Below, in pieces: positions 36,764-49,917 of a DNA stretch of 64,000 nucleotides. The notes below the pieces were generated by a model. That model worked only from the letters and a program-made list of their open reading frames with translations, made no database searches and was not told the DNA's origin. The DNA comes from Megalopta genalis (lineage: Eukaryota; Arthropoda; Insecta; Hymenoptera; Halictidae): NCBI RefSeq assembly GCF_051020955.1, contig NW_027476161.1, positions 599,060-663,059 on the forward strand, in the 5' to 3' direction. The stretch's first letter is position 1. Each line of letters opens with the position of its first letter. The position numbers were made by a program, and so were the translations under genes.

Positions 36764-39700
36764 AAAGCTTCAAATGCAGGCGAAACAAACGAGTTAGCTT
36801 CAAAGCAATGCAACACATATGATTTAGTGTCAAATTAATGCGAAGTAGAAGGCTTAGCTTCTAATCAATGCGAAACAAATGATTTAGCTTCACATACTTA
36901 AGATATAAATGATATAGCTTCAAATAAAGGCGAAACAAACGAGTTAGCTTCAAATCCAAGCGAAACACATGGTTTAGTTTCCAATCAATGCGAAATAGAA
37001 GGCTTAGCTTTAAATCCATGCGACACAAATGATTTAGCTTCAAATACTTGCGATAGAAGTGATATAGCTTCAATGCAGACGAAACAAACGAGATAGATTC
37101 AAAGCCATTCAACACAAATGATTTAGCTTCATATACTTGCGATATAAATGATATAGCTTCAAATGCAGGCGAAACAAACAAGTTAGCTTCAAATCTAAGC
37201 GAAACACATGGTTTAGTTTCAAATCAATGAGAAGCAGAAGGCTTAGCTTCAAATCCATGCGAAACAAATGATTTAGTTTCACATAATTGCGATATAAATG
37301 ATATAGCTTCAAATGCAGGCGAAACAAACGAGTTACCTTCAAATCCATGCGAAATACATGATTTACCTTCAAATTAATGCAAAGAGGAAGGCTTATCTTC
37401 AAAGCCATGCGACACAAATGATTTAGTTTCAAATTCATGCGAAACACATGGTTTAGCTTCAAATTCAAGCGTAACAAATGATTTCGCTTCAAATCAATGC
37501 GATGTAGAAGGCTTAGCTTCAAACCCGCGCGAAACACATGATGTTGCTTCAAATCAATGCGAAGTAGAAGGAGTAGCTTCAAGTCCATGCGACACAATAT
37601 ATTTAGCTTCAAATATTTTGCGATATAATTGATAAAGCTTCAAATGCAGGCGAAACAAACCAGGTATCTTCAATTCCATGCGAAACACATGATTTAGCTT
37701 AAAATTCATACGAAACAAATGATTTAGCTTCAAATACTTGCGATACAATTGAACTAGCTTCAAATGCAGGCGAAACAAACCAGGTAGCTTCAATTCCATG
37801 CGAAACACATGATTTAGCTTCAAATCAATGCGAAGCACATGGTTTAGCTTCATATACTTGCGAAACAAGTGGTTTAGCTTCAGATACTTGTGATAAACAT
37901 GATTTAGCTTCAAATGCTGGTGAAACAAACGAGTTAGCTTCAAATCCAAGCGAAACACATGATTTAGTGTCAAATCAATGCGAAGTAGAAGCCTTAGCTT
38001 CAACTCCATGCGAAACAAATGATTTAGCTTCACAGACTTGCGATATAAATGATATAGCTTCAAATAAGGACGGAACAAACGAGTTAGCTTCAAATCTGTG
38101 CGAAATACATGATTTAGCTTCAAATCCATGCGAAACACATGATTTAGTTTCAAATCAATGCGAAGTAGTAGACATAGCTTCATATCGATGCGAAACAAAT
38201 GATTTAGCTTCACATTCTAGCGATATAAATGATATAGCCTCAAATGCAGGCGAAACAAACGAGTTAGCTTCAAATCCAAGCGAAACACATGGATTATTTT
38301 CAAATCAATGCGAAGTAGAAGGCTTATCCTCAAAGCCATACGAAACAAATCGTTTAGCTTCAATTACTTGCGATATAATTGATAAAGCTTCAAATGCAGG
38401 CGAAACAAACGAGTTAGCTTCAAATCCAAGCGAAACAGATGATTTAGTTTCAAATCAATGCGAATTAGAAGGCTTAGCTTCAAATCCATGCGACACAAAT
38501 GATTTAGCTTCAAATACTTGCGATAGAAGTGATATAGCTTCAATGCAGGAGAAACAAACGAGTTAGCTTCAAAGCCATGCGACACAAATGATTTAGCTTC
38601 AAATACTTGCGATATAATTGATACAGCATCAAATGCAGGCGAAACAAACGAGTTAGCTTCAAATCCAAGCGAAACACATGATTTAGTGTCAAATCAATGC
38701 GAAGTAGATGCCTTAGCTTCAACTCCATGCGAAACAAATGATTTAGCTTCAAATACTTGCAATATAATTGATATAGCTTCAAATGCAGGCGAAACAATCG
38801 AGTTAACTTCAAATCTGTGCGAAACACATGATTTAGCTTCAAATTCATGCGAAACACATGGTTTAGCTTCATATTCTTGCGAAACAAATGGTTTAGATTC
38901 AGATACTTGTGATAAACATGATTTAGCTTCAAATGCAGGCGAAACAAACGAGTTAGTTTCAAATCCATGCGAAACACATAATTTACCTTCAAATCCATGC
39001 GAAACACATGATTTAGTTACAAATCAATGCGAAGTAGTAGGCATAGCTTCATATCCATGCGAAACAAATGATTTAGTTTCACATACTTGCGATATAAATG
39101 ATATAGCTTCAAATGCAGGCGAAACAAACGAGTTATCTTCAAATCCAAGCGAAACACATGATTTACCTTCAAATTAATGCGAAGTAGAAGGCTTATCCTC
39201 AAAGCCATGCGACACAAATGATTCAGATTCAAATACTTGCGATATAATTGATATAGCATCAAATGCAGGCGAAACAAACGAGTTAGTTTCAAATCCAAGC
39301 GAAACACATGGTTTAGCTTCATATTCTTGCGAAACAAATGGTTTAGCTTCATATACTTGCGATATAAATGATATAGCTTCAAATGCATGCAAAACAAACG
39401 AGTTAGCTTCAAATCCAAGCGAAACACATGGTTTAGTTTCCAATCAATGCGAAATAGAAGGCTTAGCTTTAAATCCATGCGACACAAATGATTTAGCTTC
39501 AAATACTTGCGATAGAAGTGATATAGCTTCAATGCAGACGAAACAAACGAGATAGATTCAAAGCCATTCAACACAAATGATTTAGCTTCATATACTTGCG
39601 ATATAAATGATATAGCTTCAAATGCAGGCGAAACAAACAAGTTAGCTTCAAATCTAAGCGAAACACATGGTTTAGTTTCAAATCAATGAGAAGCAGAAGG

Positions 39701-42571
39701 CTTAGCTTCAAATCCATGCGAAACAAATGATTTAGTTTCACATACTTGCGATATAAATGATATAGCTTCAAATGCAGGCGAAACAAACGAGTTACCTTCA
39801 AATCCATGCGAAATACATGATTTACCTTCAAATTAATGCAAAGAGGAAGGCTTATCTTCAAAGCCATGCGACACAAATGATTTAGTTTCAAATTCATGCG
39901 AAACACATGGTTTAGCTTCAAATCCAAGCGTAACAAATGATTTAGCTTCAAATCAATGCGATGTAGAAGGCTTAGCTTCAAACCCGCGCGAAACACATGA
40001 TGTTGCTTCAAATCAATGCGAAGTAGAAGGAGTAGCTTCAAGTCCATGCGACACAATATATTTAGCTTCAAATATTTTGCGATATAATTGATAAAGCTTC
40101 AAATGCAGGCGAAACAAACCAGGTATCTTCAATTCCATGCGAAACACATGATTTAGCTTAAAATTCATACGAAACAAATGATTTAGCTTCAAATACTTGC
40201 GATACAATTGAACTAGCTTCAAATGCAGGCGAAACAAACCAGGTAGCTTCAATTCCATGCGAAACACATGATTTAGCTTAAGATTCATGCGAAACAGATT
40301 ATTTAGCTTCACATACTTGCGATTAAATGATATAGCTTCAAATGCAGGCGAAACAAACGTGTTAGCTTCAAATCCAAACGAAACACATGATTTAGATTCA
40401 AATCAATGCGAAATAGATGGCTTAACTTCAAATCTATGCGAAACAAATGATTTAGATTCAAATACTTGCGACGTAAATGATATAGCTTCAAATGCAGGCG
40501 AAACAAACCAGGTAGCTTCAATTCCATGCGAAACACATGATTTAGCTTTAAATCAATGCGAAGCACATGGTTTAGCTTCATATACTTGCGAAACAAGTGG
40601 TTTAGCTTCAGATACTTGTGATAAACATGATTTAGCTTCAAATGCTGGCGAAACAAACGAGTTAGCTTCAAATCCAAGCGAAAGACATGATTTAGTGTCA
40701 AATCAATGCGAAGTAGAAGCCTTAGCTTCAACTCCATGCGAAACAAATGATTTAGCTTCACAGACTTGCGATATAAATGATATAGCTTCAAATAAGGACG
40801 GAACAAACGAGTTAGCTTCAAATCTGTGCGAAATACATGATTTAGCTTCAAATCCATGCGAAACACATGATTTAGTTTCAAATCAATGCGAAGTAGTAGA
40901 CATAGCTTCATATCGATGCGAAACAAATGATTTAGCTTCACATACTAGCGATATAAATGATATAGCCTCAAATGCAGGCGAAACAAACGAGTTAGCTTCA
41001 AATCCAAGCGAAACACATGGATTATTTTCAAATCAATGCGAAGTAGAAGGCTTATCCTCAAAGCCATACGAAACAAATCGTTTAGCTTCAATTACTTGCG
41101 ATATAATTGATAAAGCTTCAAATGCAGGCGAAACAAACGAGTTAGCTTCAAATCCAAGCGAAACAGATGATTTAGTTTCAAATCAATGCGAAGTAGAAGG
41201 CTTAGCTTCAAATCCATGCGACACAAATGATTTAGCTTCAAATACTTGCGATAGAAGTGATATAGCTTCAATGCAGGAGAAACAAACGAGTTAGCTTCAA
41301 AGCCATGCGACACAAATGATTTAGCTTCAAATACTTGCGATATAATTGATACAGCATCAAATGCAGGCGAAACAAACGAGTTAGCTTCAAATCCAAGCGA
41401 AACACATGATTTAGTGTCAAATCAATGCGAAGTAGAAGCCTTAGCTTCAACTCCATGCGAAACAAATGATTTAGCTTCAAATACTTGCAATATAATTGAT
41501 ATAGCTTCAAATGCAGGCGAAACAATCGAGTTAACTTCAAATCTGTGCGAAACACATGATTTAGCTTCAAATTCATGCGAAACACATGGTTTAGCTTCAT
41601 ATTCTTGCGAAACAAATGGTTTAGATTCAGATACTTGTGATAAACATGATTTAGCTTCAAATGCAGGCGAAACAAACGAGTTAGTTTCAAATCCATGCGA
41701 AACACATAATTTACCTTCAAATCCATGCGAAACACATGATTTAGTTACAAATCAATGCGAAGTAGTAGGCATAGCTTCATATCCATGCGAAACAAATGAT
41801 TTAGTTTCACATACTTGCGATATAAATGATATAGCTTCAAATGCAGGCGAAACAAACGAGTTATCTTCAAATCCAAGCGAAACACATGATTTACCTTCAA
41901 ATTAATGCGAAGTAGAAGGCTTATCCTCAAAGCCATGCGACACAAATGATTCAGATTCAAATACTTGCGATATAATTGATATAGCATCAAATGCAGGCGA
42001 AACAAACGAGTTAGTTTCAAATCCAAGCGAAACACATGGTTTAGCTTCATATTCTTGCGAAACAAATGGTTTAGCTTCATATACTTGCGATATAAATGAT
42101 ATAGCTTCAAATGCATGCAAAACAAACGAGTTAGCTTCAAATCCAAGCGAAACACATGATTTAGTTCCAAATCAATGCGAAGTAGAAGGCTTAGCTTCAA
42201 ATCCATGCGACACAAATGATTTAGCTTCAAATACTTGCGATAGAAGTGATATAGCTTCAATGCAGACGATACAAACGAGATAGCTTCAAAGCCATTCAAC
42301 ACAAATGATTTAGCTTCATATACTTGCGATATAAATGATATAGCTTCAAATGCAGGCGAAACAAACAAGTTAGCTTCAAATCTAAGCGAAACACATGGTT
42401 TAGTTTCAAATCAATGAGAAGCAGAAGGCTTACCTTCAAATCCATGCGAAACAAATGATTTAGCTTCACATACTTGCGATATAAATGATATAGCTTCAAA
42501 TGCAGGCGAAACAAACGAGTTACCTTCAAATCCATGCGAAATACATGATTTACCTTCAAATTAATGCAAAG
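36764..42571. repeat. 5.8-kb satellite duplication, copy 1 (7,346-bp offset)
   Basis: Almost base-for-base identical to 44110-49917. I noted only a few differences, for example A/T near 37793 against 45139 and A/T near 39824 against 47170. Within it, 40287-42370 also matches 33059-35.1 kb (offset 7,228), and 37967-39400 matches 33467-34900 (offset exactly 4,500). Junctions between partners fall at unit boundaries, for example near 39420. Confidence 0.88.
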
Positions 42572-44109
42572 AGGAAGGCTTATCTTCAAAGCCATGCGAC
42601 ACAAATGATTTAGTTTCAAATTCATGCGAAACACATGGTTTAGCTTCAAATCCAAGCGTAACAAATGATTTAGCTTCAAATCAATGCGATGTAGAAGGCT
42701 TAGCTTCAAACCCGCGCGAAACACATGATGTTGCTTCAAATCAATGCGAAGTAGAAGGAGTAGCTTCAAGTCCATGCGACACAATATATTTAGCTTCAAA
42801 TATTTTGCGATATAATTGATAAAGCTTCAAATGCAGGCGAAACAAACGAGTTAGCTTCAAAGCAATGCAACACATATGATTTAGTGTCAAATTAATGCGA
42901 AGTAGGAGGTTTAGCTTCTAATCAATGCGAAACAAATGATTTAGCTTCACATACTTACGATATAAATGATATAGCTTCAAATAAAGGCGAAACAAACGAG
43001 TTAGCTTCAAATCCAAGCGAAACACATGGTTTAGTTTCAAATCAATGCGAAGTAGAAGGCTTAGCTTCAAATCCATGCGACACAAATGATTTAGCTTCAA
43101 ATACTTGCGATAGAAGTGATATAGCTTCAATGCAGACGAAACAAACAAGTTAGCTTCAAAGCCATTCAACACAAATGATTTAGCTTCATATACTTGCGAT
43201 ATAAATGATATAGCTTCAAATGCAGGCGAAACAAACGAGTTAGCTTCAAATCCAAGCGAAACACATGGTTTAGTTTCAAATCAATGAGAAGCAGACGGCT
43301 TAGCTTCAAATCCATGCGAAACAAATGATTTAGCTTCACATACTTGCGATATAAATGATACAGCTTCAAATGCAGGCGAAACAAACGAGTTACCTTCAAA
43401 TCCATGCGAAACACATGATTTACCTTCAAATTAATGAAAAGAGGAAGGCTTATCTTCAAAGCCATGAGACACAAATGATTTAGTTTCAAATTCATGCGAA
43501 ACACATGGTTTACCTTCAAATTAATGCAAAGTAGAAGGCTTATCTTCAAAGCCATGCGACACAAGTGATTTAGCTTCAAATCCATGCGAAACACATGATT
43601 TAGTTTCAAATCAATGCGAAGTAGTAGACATAGCTTCAAATCCAAGCGAAACACATGACTTACCTTCAAATTAATGCGAAGTAGAAGGCTTATCCTCAAA
43701 GCCATGCGACACAAATGATTCTGCTTCAAATACTTGCTATATGATTGATTTAGCTTCAAATGCATGCGAAACAAACAACTTAGCTACAAATCCAAGCGAA
43801 ACACATGATTTAGTTCCAAATCAATGCGAAGTAGAAGGCTTAGCTTCAAATCCAAGCGAAACACATGATTTACCTTCAAATTAATGCGAAGTAGAAGGCT
43901 TATCCTCAAAGCCATGCGACACAAATGATTCAGATTCAAATACTTGCGATATAAATGATATAGCTTCAAATGCAGGCGAAACAAACGAGTTAGCTTCAAA
44001 TCCAAGCGAAACACATGGTTTAGTTTCAAATCAATGAGAAGCAGAAGGCTTAGCTTCAAATCCATGCGAAACAAATGATTTAGCTTCACATACCTGCGAT
44101 ATAAATGAT
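42572..44109. repeat. Satellite spacer between the 5.8-kb copies
   Basis: Thirty-bp units, mostly class 1, separating the two 5.8-kb copies. Parts (about 42.8-43.8 kb) closely resemble 51.7-52.5 kb, including the private TTGCTATATGATTGATTTAG and AAACAACTTAGC words. No other feature is seen. Confidence 0.85.
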
Positions 44110-47100
44110 ATAGCTTCAAATGCAGGCGAAACAAACGAGTTAGCTTCAAAGCAATGCAACACATATGATTTAGTGTCAAATTAATGCGAAGTAGAAGGCT
44201 TAGCTTCTAATCAATGCGAAACAAATGATTTAGCTTCACATACTTAAGATATAAATGATATAGCTTCAAATAAAGGCGAAACAAACGAGTTAGCTTCAAA
44301 TCCAAGCGAAACACATGGTTTAGTTTCCAATCAATGCGAAATAGAAGGCTTAGCTTTAAATCCATGCGACACAAATGATTTAGCTTCAAATACTTGCGAT
44401 AGAAGTGATATAGCTTCAATGCAGACGAAACAAACGAGATAGATTCAAAGCCATTCAACACAAATGATTTAGCTTCATATACTTGCGATATAAATGATAT
44501 AGCTTCAAATGCAGGCGAAACAAACAAGTTAGCTTCAAATCTAAGCGAAACACATGGTTTAGTTTCAAATCAATGAGAAGCAGAAGGCTTAGCTTCAAAT
44601 CCATGCGAAACAAATGATTTAGTTTCACATAATTGCGATATAAATGATATAGCTTCAAATGCAGGCGAAACAAACGAGTTACCTTCAAATCCATGCGAAA
44701 TACATGATTTACCTTCAAATTAATGCAAAGAGGAAGGCTTATCTTCAAAGCCATGCGACACAAATGATTTAGTTTCAAATTCATGCGAAACACATGGTTT
44801 AGCTTCAAATTCAAGCGTAACAAATGATTTCGCTTCAAATCAATGCGATGTAGAAGGCTTAGCTTCAAACCCGCGCGAAACACATGATGTTGCTTCAAAT
44901 CAATGCGAAGTAGAAGGAGTAGCTTCAAGTCCATGCGACACAATATATTTAGCTTCAAATATTTTGCGATATAATTGATAAAGCTTCAAATGCAGGCGAA
45001 ACAAACCAGGTATCTTCAATTCCATGCGAAACACATGATTTAGCTTAAAATTCATACGAAACAAATGATTTAGCTTCAAATACTTGCGATACAATTGAAC
45101 TAGCTTCAAATGCAGGCGAAACAAACCAGGTAGCTTCATTTCCATGCGAAACACATGATTTAGCTTCAAATCAATGCGAAGCACATGGTTTAGCTTCATA
45201 TACTTGCGAAACAAGTGGTTTAGCTTCAGATACTTGTGATAAACATGATTTAGCTTCAAATGCTGGTGAAACAAACGAGTTAGCTTCAAATCCAAGCGAA
45301 ACACATGATTTAGTGTCAAATCAATGCGAAGTAGAAGCCTTAGCTTCAACTCCATGCGAAACAAATGATTTAGCTTCACAGACTTGCGATATAAATGATA
45401 TAGCTTCAAATAAGGACGGAACAAACGAGTTAGCTTCAAATCTGTGCGAAATACATGATTTAGCTTCAAATCCATGCGAAACACATGATTTAGTTTCAAA
45501 TCAATGCGAAGTAGTAGACATAGCTTCATATCGATGCGAAACAAATGATTTAGCTTCACATTCTAGCGATATAAATGATATAGCCTCAAATGCAGGCGAA
45601 ACAAACGAGTTAGCTTCAAATCCAAGCGAAACACATGGATTATTTTCAAATCAATGCGAAGTAGAAGGCTTATCCTCAAAGCCATACGAAACAAATCGTT
45701 TAGCTTCAATTACTTGCGATATAATTGATAAAGCTTCAAATGCAGGCGAAACAAACGAGTTAGCTTCAAATCCAAGCGAAACAGATGATTTAGTTTCAAA
45801 TCAATGCGAATTAGAAGGCTTAGCTTCAAATCCATGCGACACAAATGATTTAGCTTCAAATACTTGCGATAGAAGTGATATAGCTTCAATGCAGGAGAAA
45901 CAAACGAGTTAGCTTCAAAGCCATGCGACACAAATGATTTAGCTTCAAATACTTGCGATATAATTGATACAGCATCAAATGCAGGCGAAACAAACGAGTT
46001 AGCTTCAAATCCAAGCGAAACACATGATTTAGTGTCAAATCAATGCGAAGTAGATGCCTTAGCTTCAACTCCATGCGAAACAAATGATTTAGCTTCAAAT
46101 ACTTGCAATATAATTGATATAGCTTCAAATGCAGGCGAAACAATCGAGTTAACTTCAAATCTGTGCGAAACACATGATTTAGCTTCAAATTCATGCGAAA
46201 CACATGGTTTAGCTTCATATTCTTGCGAAACAAATGGTTTAGATTCAGATACTTGTGATAAACATGATTTAGCTTCAAATGCAGGCGAAACAAACGAGTT
46301 AGTTTCAAATCCATGCGAAACACATAATTTACCTTCAAATCCATGCGAAACACATGATTTAGTTACAAATCAATGCGAAGTAGTAGGCATAGCTTCATAT
46401 CCATGCGAAACAAATGATTTAGTTTCACATACTTGCGATATAAATGATATAGCTTCAAATGCAGGCGAAACAAACGAGTTATCTTCAAATCCAAGCGAAA
46501 CACATGATTTACCTTCAAATTAATGCGAAGTAGAAGGCTTATCCTCAAAGCCATGCGACACAAATGATTCAGATTCAAATACTTGCGATATAATTGATAT
46601 AGCATCAAATGCAGGCGAAACAAACGAGTTAGTTTCAAATCCAAGCGAAACACATGGTTTAGCTTCATATTCTTGCGAAACAAATGGTTTAGCTTCATAT
46701 ACTTGCGATATAAATGATATAGCTTCAAATGCATGCAAAACAAACGAGTTAGCTTCAAATCCAAGCGAAACACATGGTTTAGTTTCCAATCAATGCGAAA
46801 TAGAAGGCTTAGCTTTAAATCCATGCGACACAAATGATTTAGCTTCAAATACTTGCGATAGAAGTGATATAGCTTCAATGCAGACGAAACAAACGAGATA
46901 GATTCAAAGCCATTCAACACAAATGATTTAGCTTCATATACTTGCGATATAAATGATATAGCTTCAAATGCAGGCGAAACAAACAAGTTAGCTTCAAATC
47001 TAAGCGAAACACATGGTTTAGTTTCAAATCAATGAGAAGCAGAAGGCTTAGCTTCAAATCCATGCGAAACAAATGATTTAGTTTCACATACTTGCGATAT

Positions 47101-49917
47101 AAATGATATAGCTTCAAATGCAGGCGAAACAAACGAGTTACCTTCAAATCCATGCGAAATACATGATTTTCCTTCAAATTAATGCAAAGAGGAAGGCTTA
47201 TCTTCAAAGCCATGCGACACAAATGATTTAGTTTCAAATTCATGCGAAACACATGGTTTAGCTTCAAATCCAAGCGTAACAAATGATTTAGCTTCAAATC
47301 AATGCGATGTAGAAGGCTTAGCTTCAAACCCGCGCGAAACACATGATGTTGCTTCAAATCAATGCGAAGTAGAAGGAGTAGCTTCAAGTCCATGCGACAC
47401 AATATATTTAGCTTCAAATATTTTGCGATATAATTGATAAAGCTTCAAATGCAGGCGAAACAAACCAGGTATCTTCAATTCCATGCGAAACACATGATTT
47501 AGCTTAAAATTCATACGAAACAAATGATTTAGCTTCAAATACTTGCGATACAATTGAACTAGCTTCAAATGCAGGCGAAACAAACCAGGTAGCTTCAATT
47601 CCATGCGAAACACATGATTTAGCTTAAGATTCATGCGAAACAGATTATTTAGCTTCACATACTTGCGATTAAATGATATAGCTTCAAATGCAGGCGAAAC
47701 AAACGTGTTAGCTTCAAATCCAAACGAAACACATGATTTAGATTCAAATCAATGCGAAATAGATGGCTTAACTTCAAATCTATGCGAAACAAATGATTTA
47801 GATTCAAATACTTGCGACGTAAATGATATAGCTTCAAATGCAGGCGAAACAAACCAGGTAGCTTCAATTCCATGCGAAACACATGATTTAGCTTTAAATC
47901 AATGCGAAGCACATGGTTTAGCTTCATATACTTGCGAAACAAGTGGTTTAGCTTCAGATACTTGTGATAAACATGATTTAGCTTCAAATGCTGGCGAAAC
48001 AAACGAGTTAGCTTCAAATCCAAGCGAAAGACATGATTTAGTGTCAAATCAATGCGAAGTAGAAGCCTTAGCTTCAACTCCATGCGAAACAAATGATTTA
48101 GCTTCACAGACTTGCGATATAAATGATATAGCTTCAAATAAGGACGGAACAAACGAGTTAGCTTCAAATCTGTGCGAAATACATGATTTAGCTTCAAATC
48201 CATGCGAAACACATGATTTAGTTTCAAATCAATGCGAAGTAGTAGACATAGCTTCATATCGATGCGAAACAAATGATTTAGCTTCACATACTAGCGATAT
48301 AAATGATATAGCCTCAAATGCAGGCGAAACAAACGAGTTAGCTTCAAATCCAAGCGAAACACATGGATTATTTTCAAATCAATGCGAAGTAGAAGGCTTA
48401 TCCTCAAAGCCATACGAAACAAATCGTTTAGCTTCAATTACTTGCGATATAATTGATAAAGCTTCAAATGCAGGCGAAACAAACGAGTTAGCTTCAAATC
48501 CAAGCGAAACAGATGATTTAGTTTCAAATCAATGCGAAGTAGAAGGCTTAGCTTCAAATCCATGCGACACAAATGATTTAGCTTCAAATACTTGCGATAG
48601 AAGTGATATAGCTTCAATGCAGGAGAAACAAACGAGTTAGCTTCAAAGCCATGCGACACAAATGATTTAGCTTCAAATACTTGCGATATAATTGATACAG
48701 CATCAAATGCAGGCGAAACAAACGAGTTAGCTTCAAATCCAAGCGAAACACATGATTTAGTGTCAAATCAATGCGAAGTAGAAGCCTTAGCTTCAACTCC
48801 ATGCGAAACAAATGATTTAGCTTCAAATACTTGCAATATAATTGATATAGCTTCAAATGCAGGCGAAACAATCGAGTTAACTTCAAATCTGTGCGAAACA
48901 CATGATTTAGCTTCAAATTCATGCGAAACACATGGTTTAGCTTCATATTCTTGCGAAACAAATGGTTTAGATTCAGATACTTGTGATAAACATGATTTAG
49001 CTTCAAATGCAGGCGAAACAAACGAGTTAGTTTCAAATCCATGCGAAACACATAATTTACCTTCAAATCCATGCGAAACACATGATTTAGTTACAAATCA
49101 ATGCGAAGTAGTAGGCATAGCTTCATATCCATGCGAAACAAATGATTTAGTTTCACATACTTGCGATATAAATGATATAGCTTCAAATGCAGGCGAAACA
49201 AACGAGTTATCTTCAAATCCAAGCGAAACACATGATTTACCTTCAAATTAATGCGAAGTAGAAGGCTTATCCTCAAAGCCATGCGACACAAATGATTCAG
49301 ATTCAAATACTTGCGATATAATTGATATAGCATCAAATGCAGGCGAAACAAACGAGTTAGTTTCAAATCCAAGCGAAACACATGGTTTAGCTTCATATTC
49401 TTGCGAAACAAATGGTTTAGCTTCATATACTTGCGATATAAATGATATAGCTTCAAATGCATGCAAAACAAACGAGTTAGCTTCAAATCCAAGCGAAACA
49501 CATGATTTAGTTCCAAATCAATGCGAAGTAGAAGGCTTAGCTTCAAATCCATGCGACACAAATGATTTAGCTTCAAATACTTGCGATAGAAGTGATATAG
49601 CTTCAATGCAGACGATACAAACGAGATAGCTTCAAAGCCATTCAACACAAATGATTTAGCTTCATATACTTGCGATATAAATGATATAGCTTCAAATGCA
49701 GGCGAAACAAACAAGTTAGCTTCAAATCTAAGCGAAACACATGGTTTAGTTTCAAATCAATGAGAAGCAGAAGGCTTACCTTCAAATCCATGCGAAACAA
49801 ATGATTTAGCTTCACATACTTGCGATATAAATGATATAGCTTCAAATGCAGGCGAAACAAACGAGTTACCTTCAAATCCATGCGAAATACATGATTTACC
49901 TTCAAATTAATGCAAAG
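44110..49917. repeat. 5.8-kb satellite duplication, copy 2 (7,346-bp offset)
   Basis: Second copy of 36764-42571. The match begins near GAGTTAGCTTCAAAGCAATG and ends near 49917, where AAAGAGG becomes AAAGTGG and the sequences part. The offset is 245 units less 4 bp. The level of identity implies very recent duplication or gene-conversion-like homogenisation; an assembly duplication cannot be excluded from sequence alone. Confidence 0.88.
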
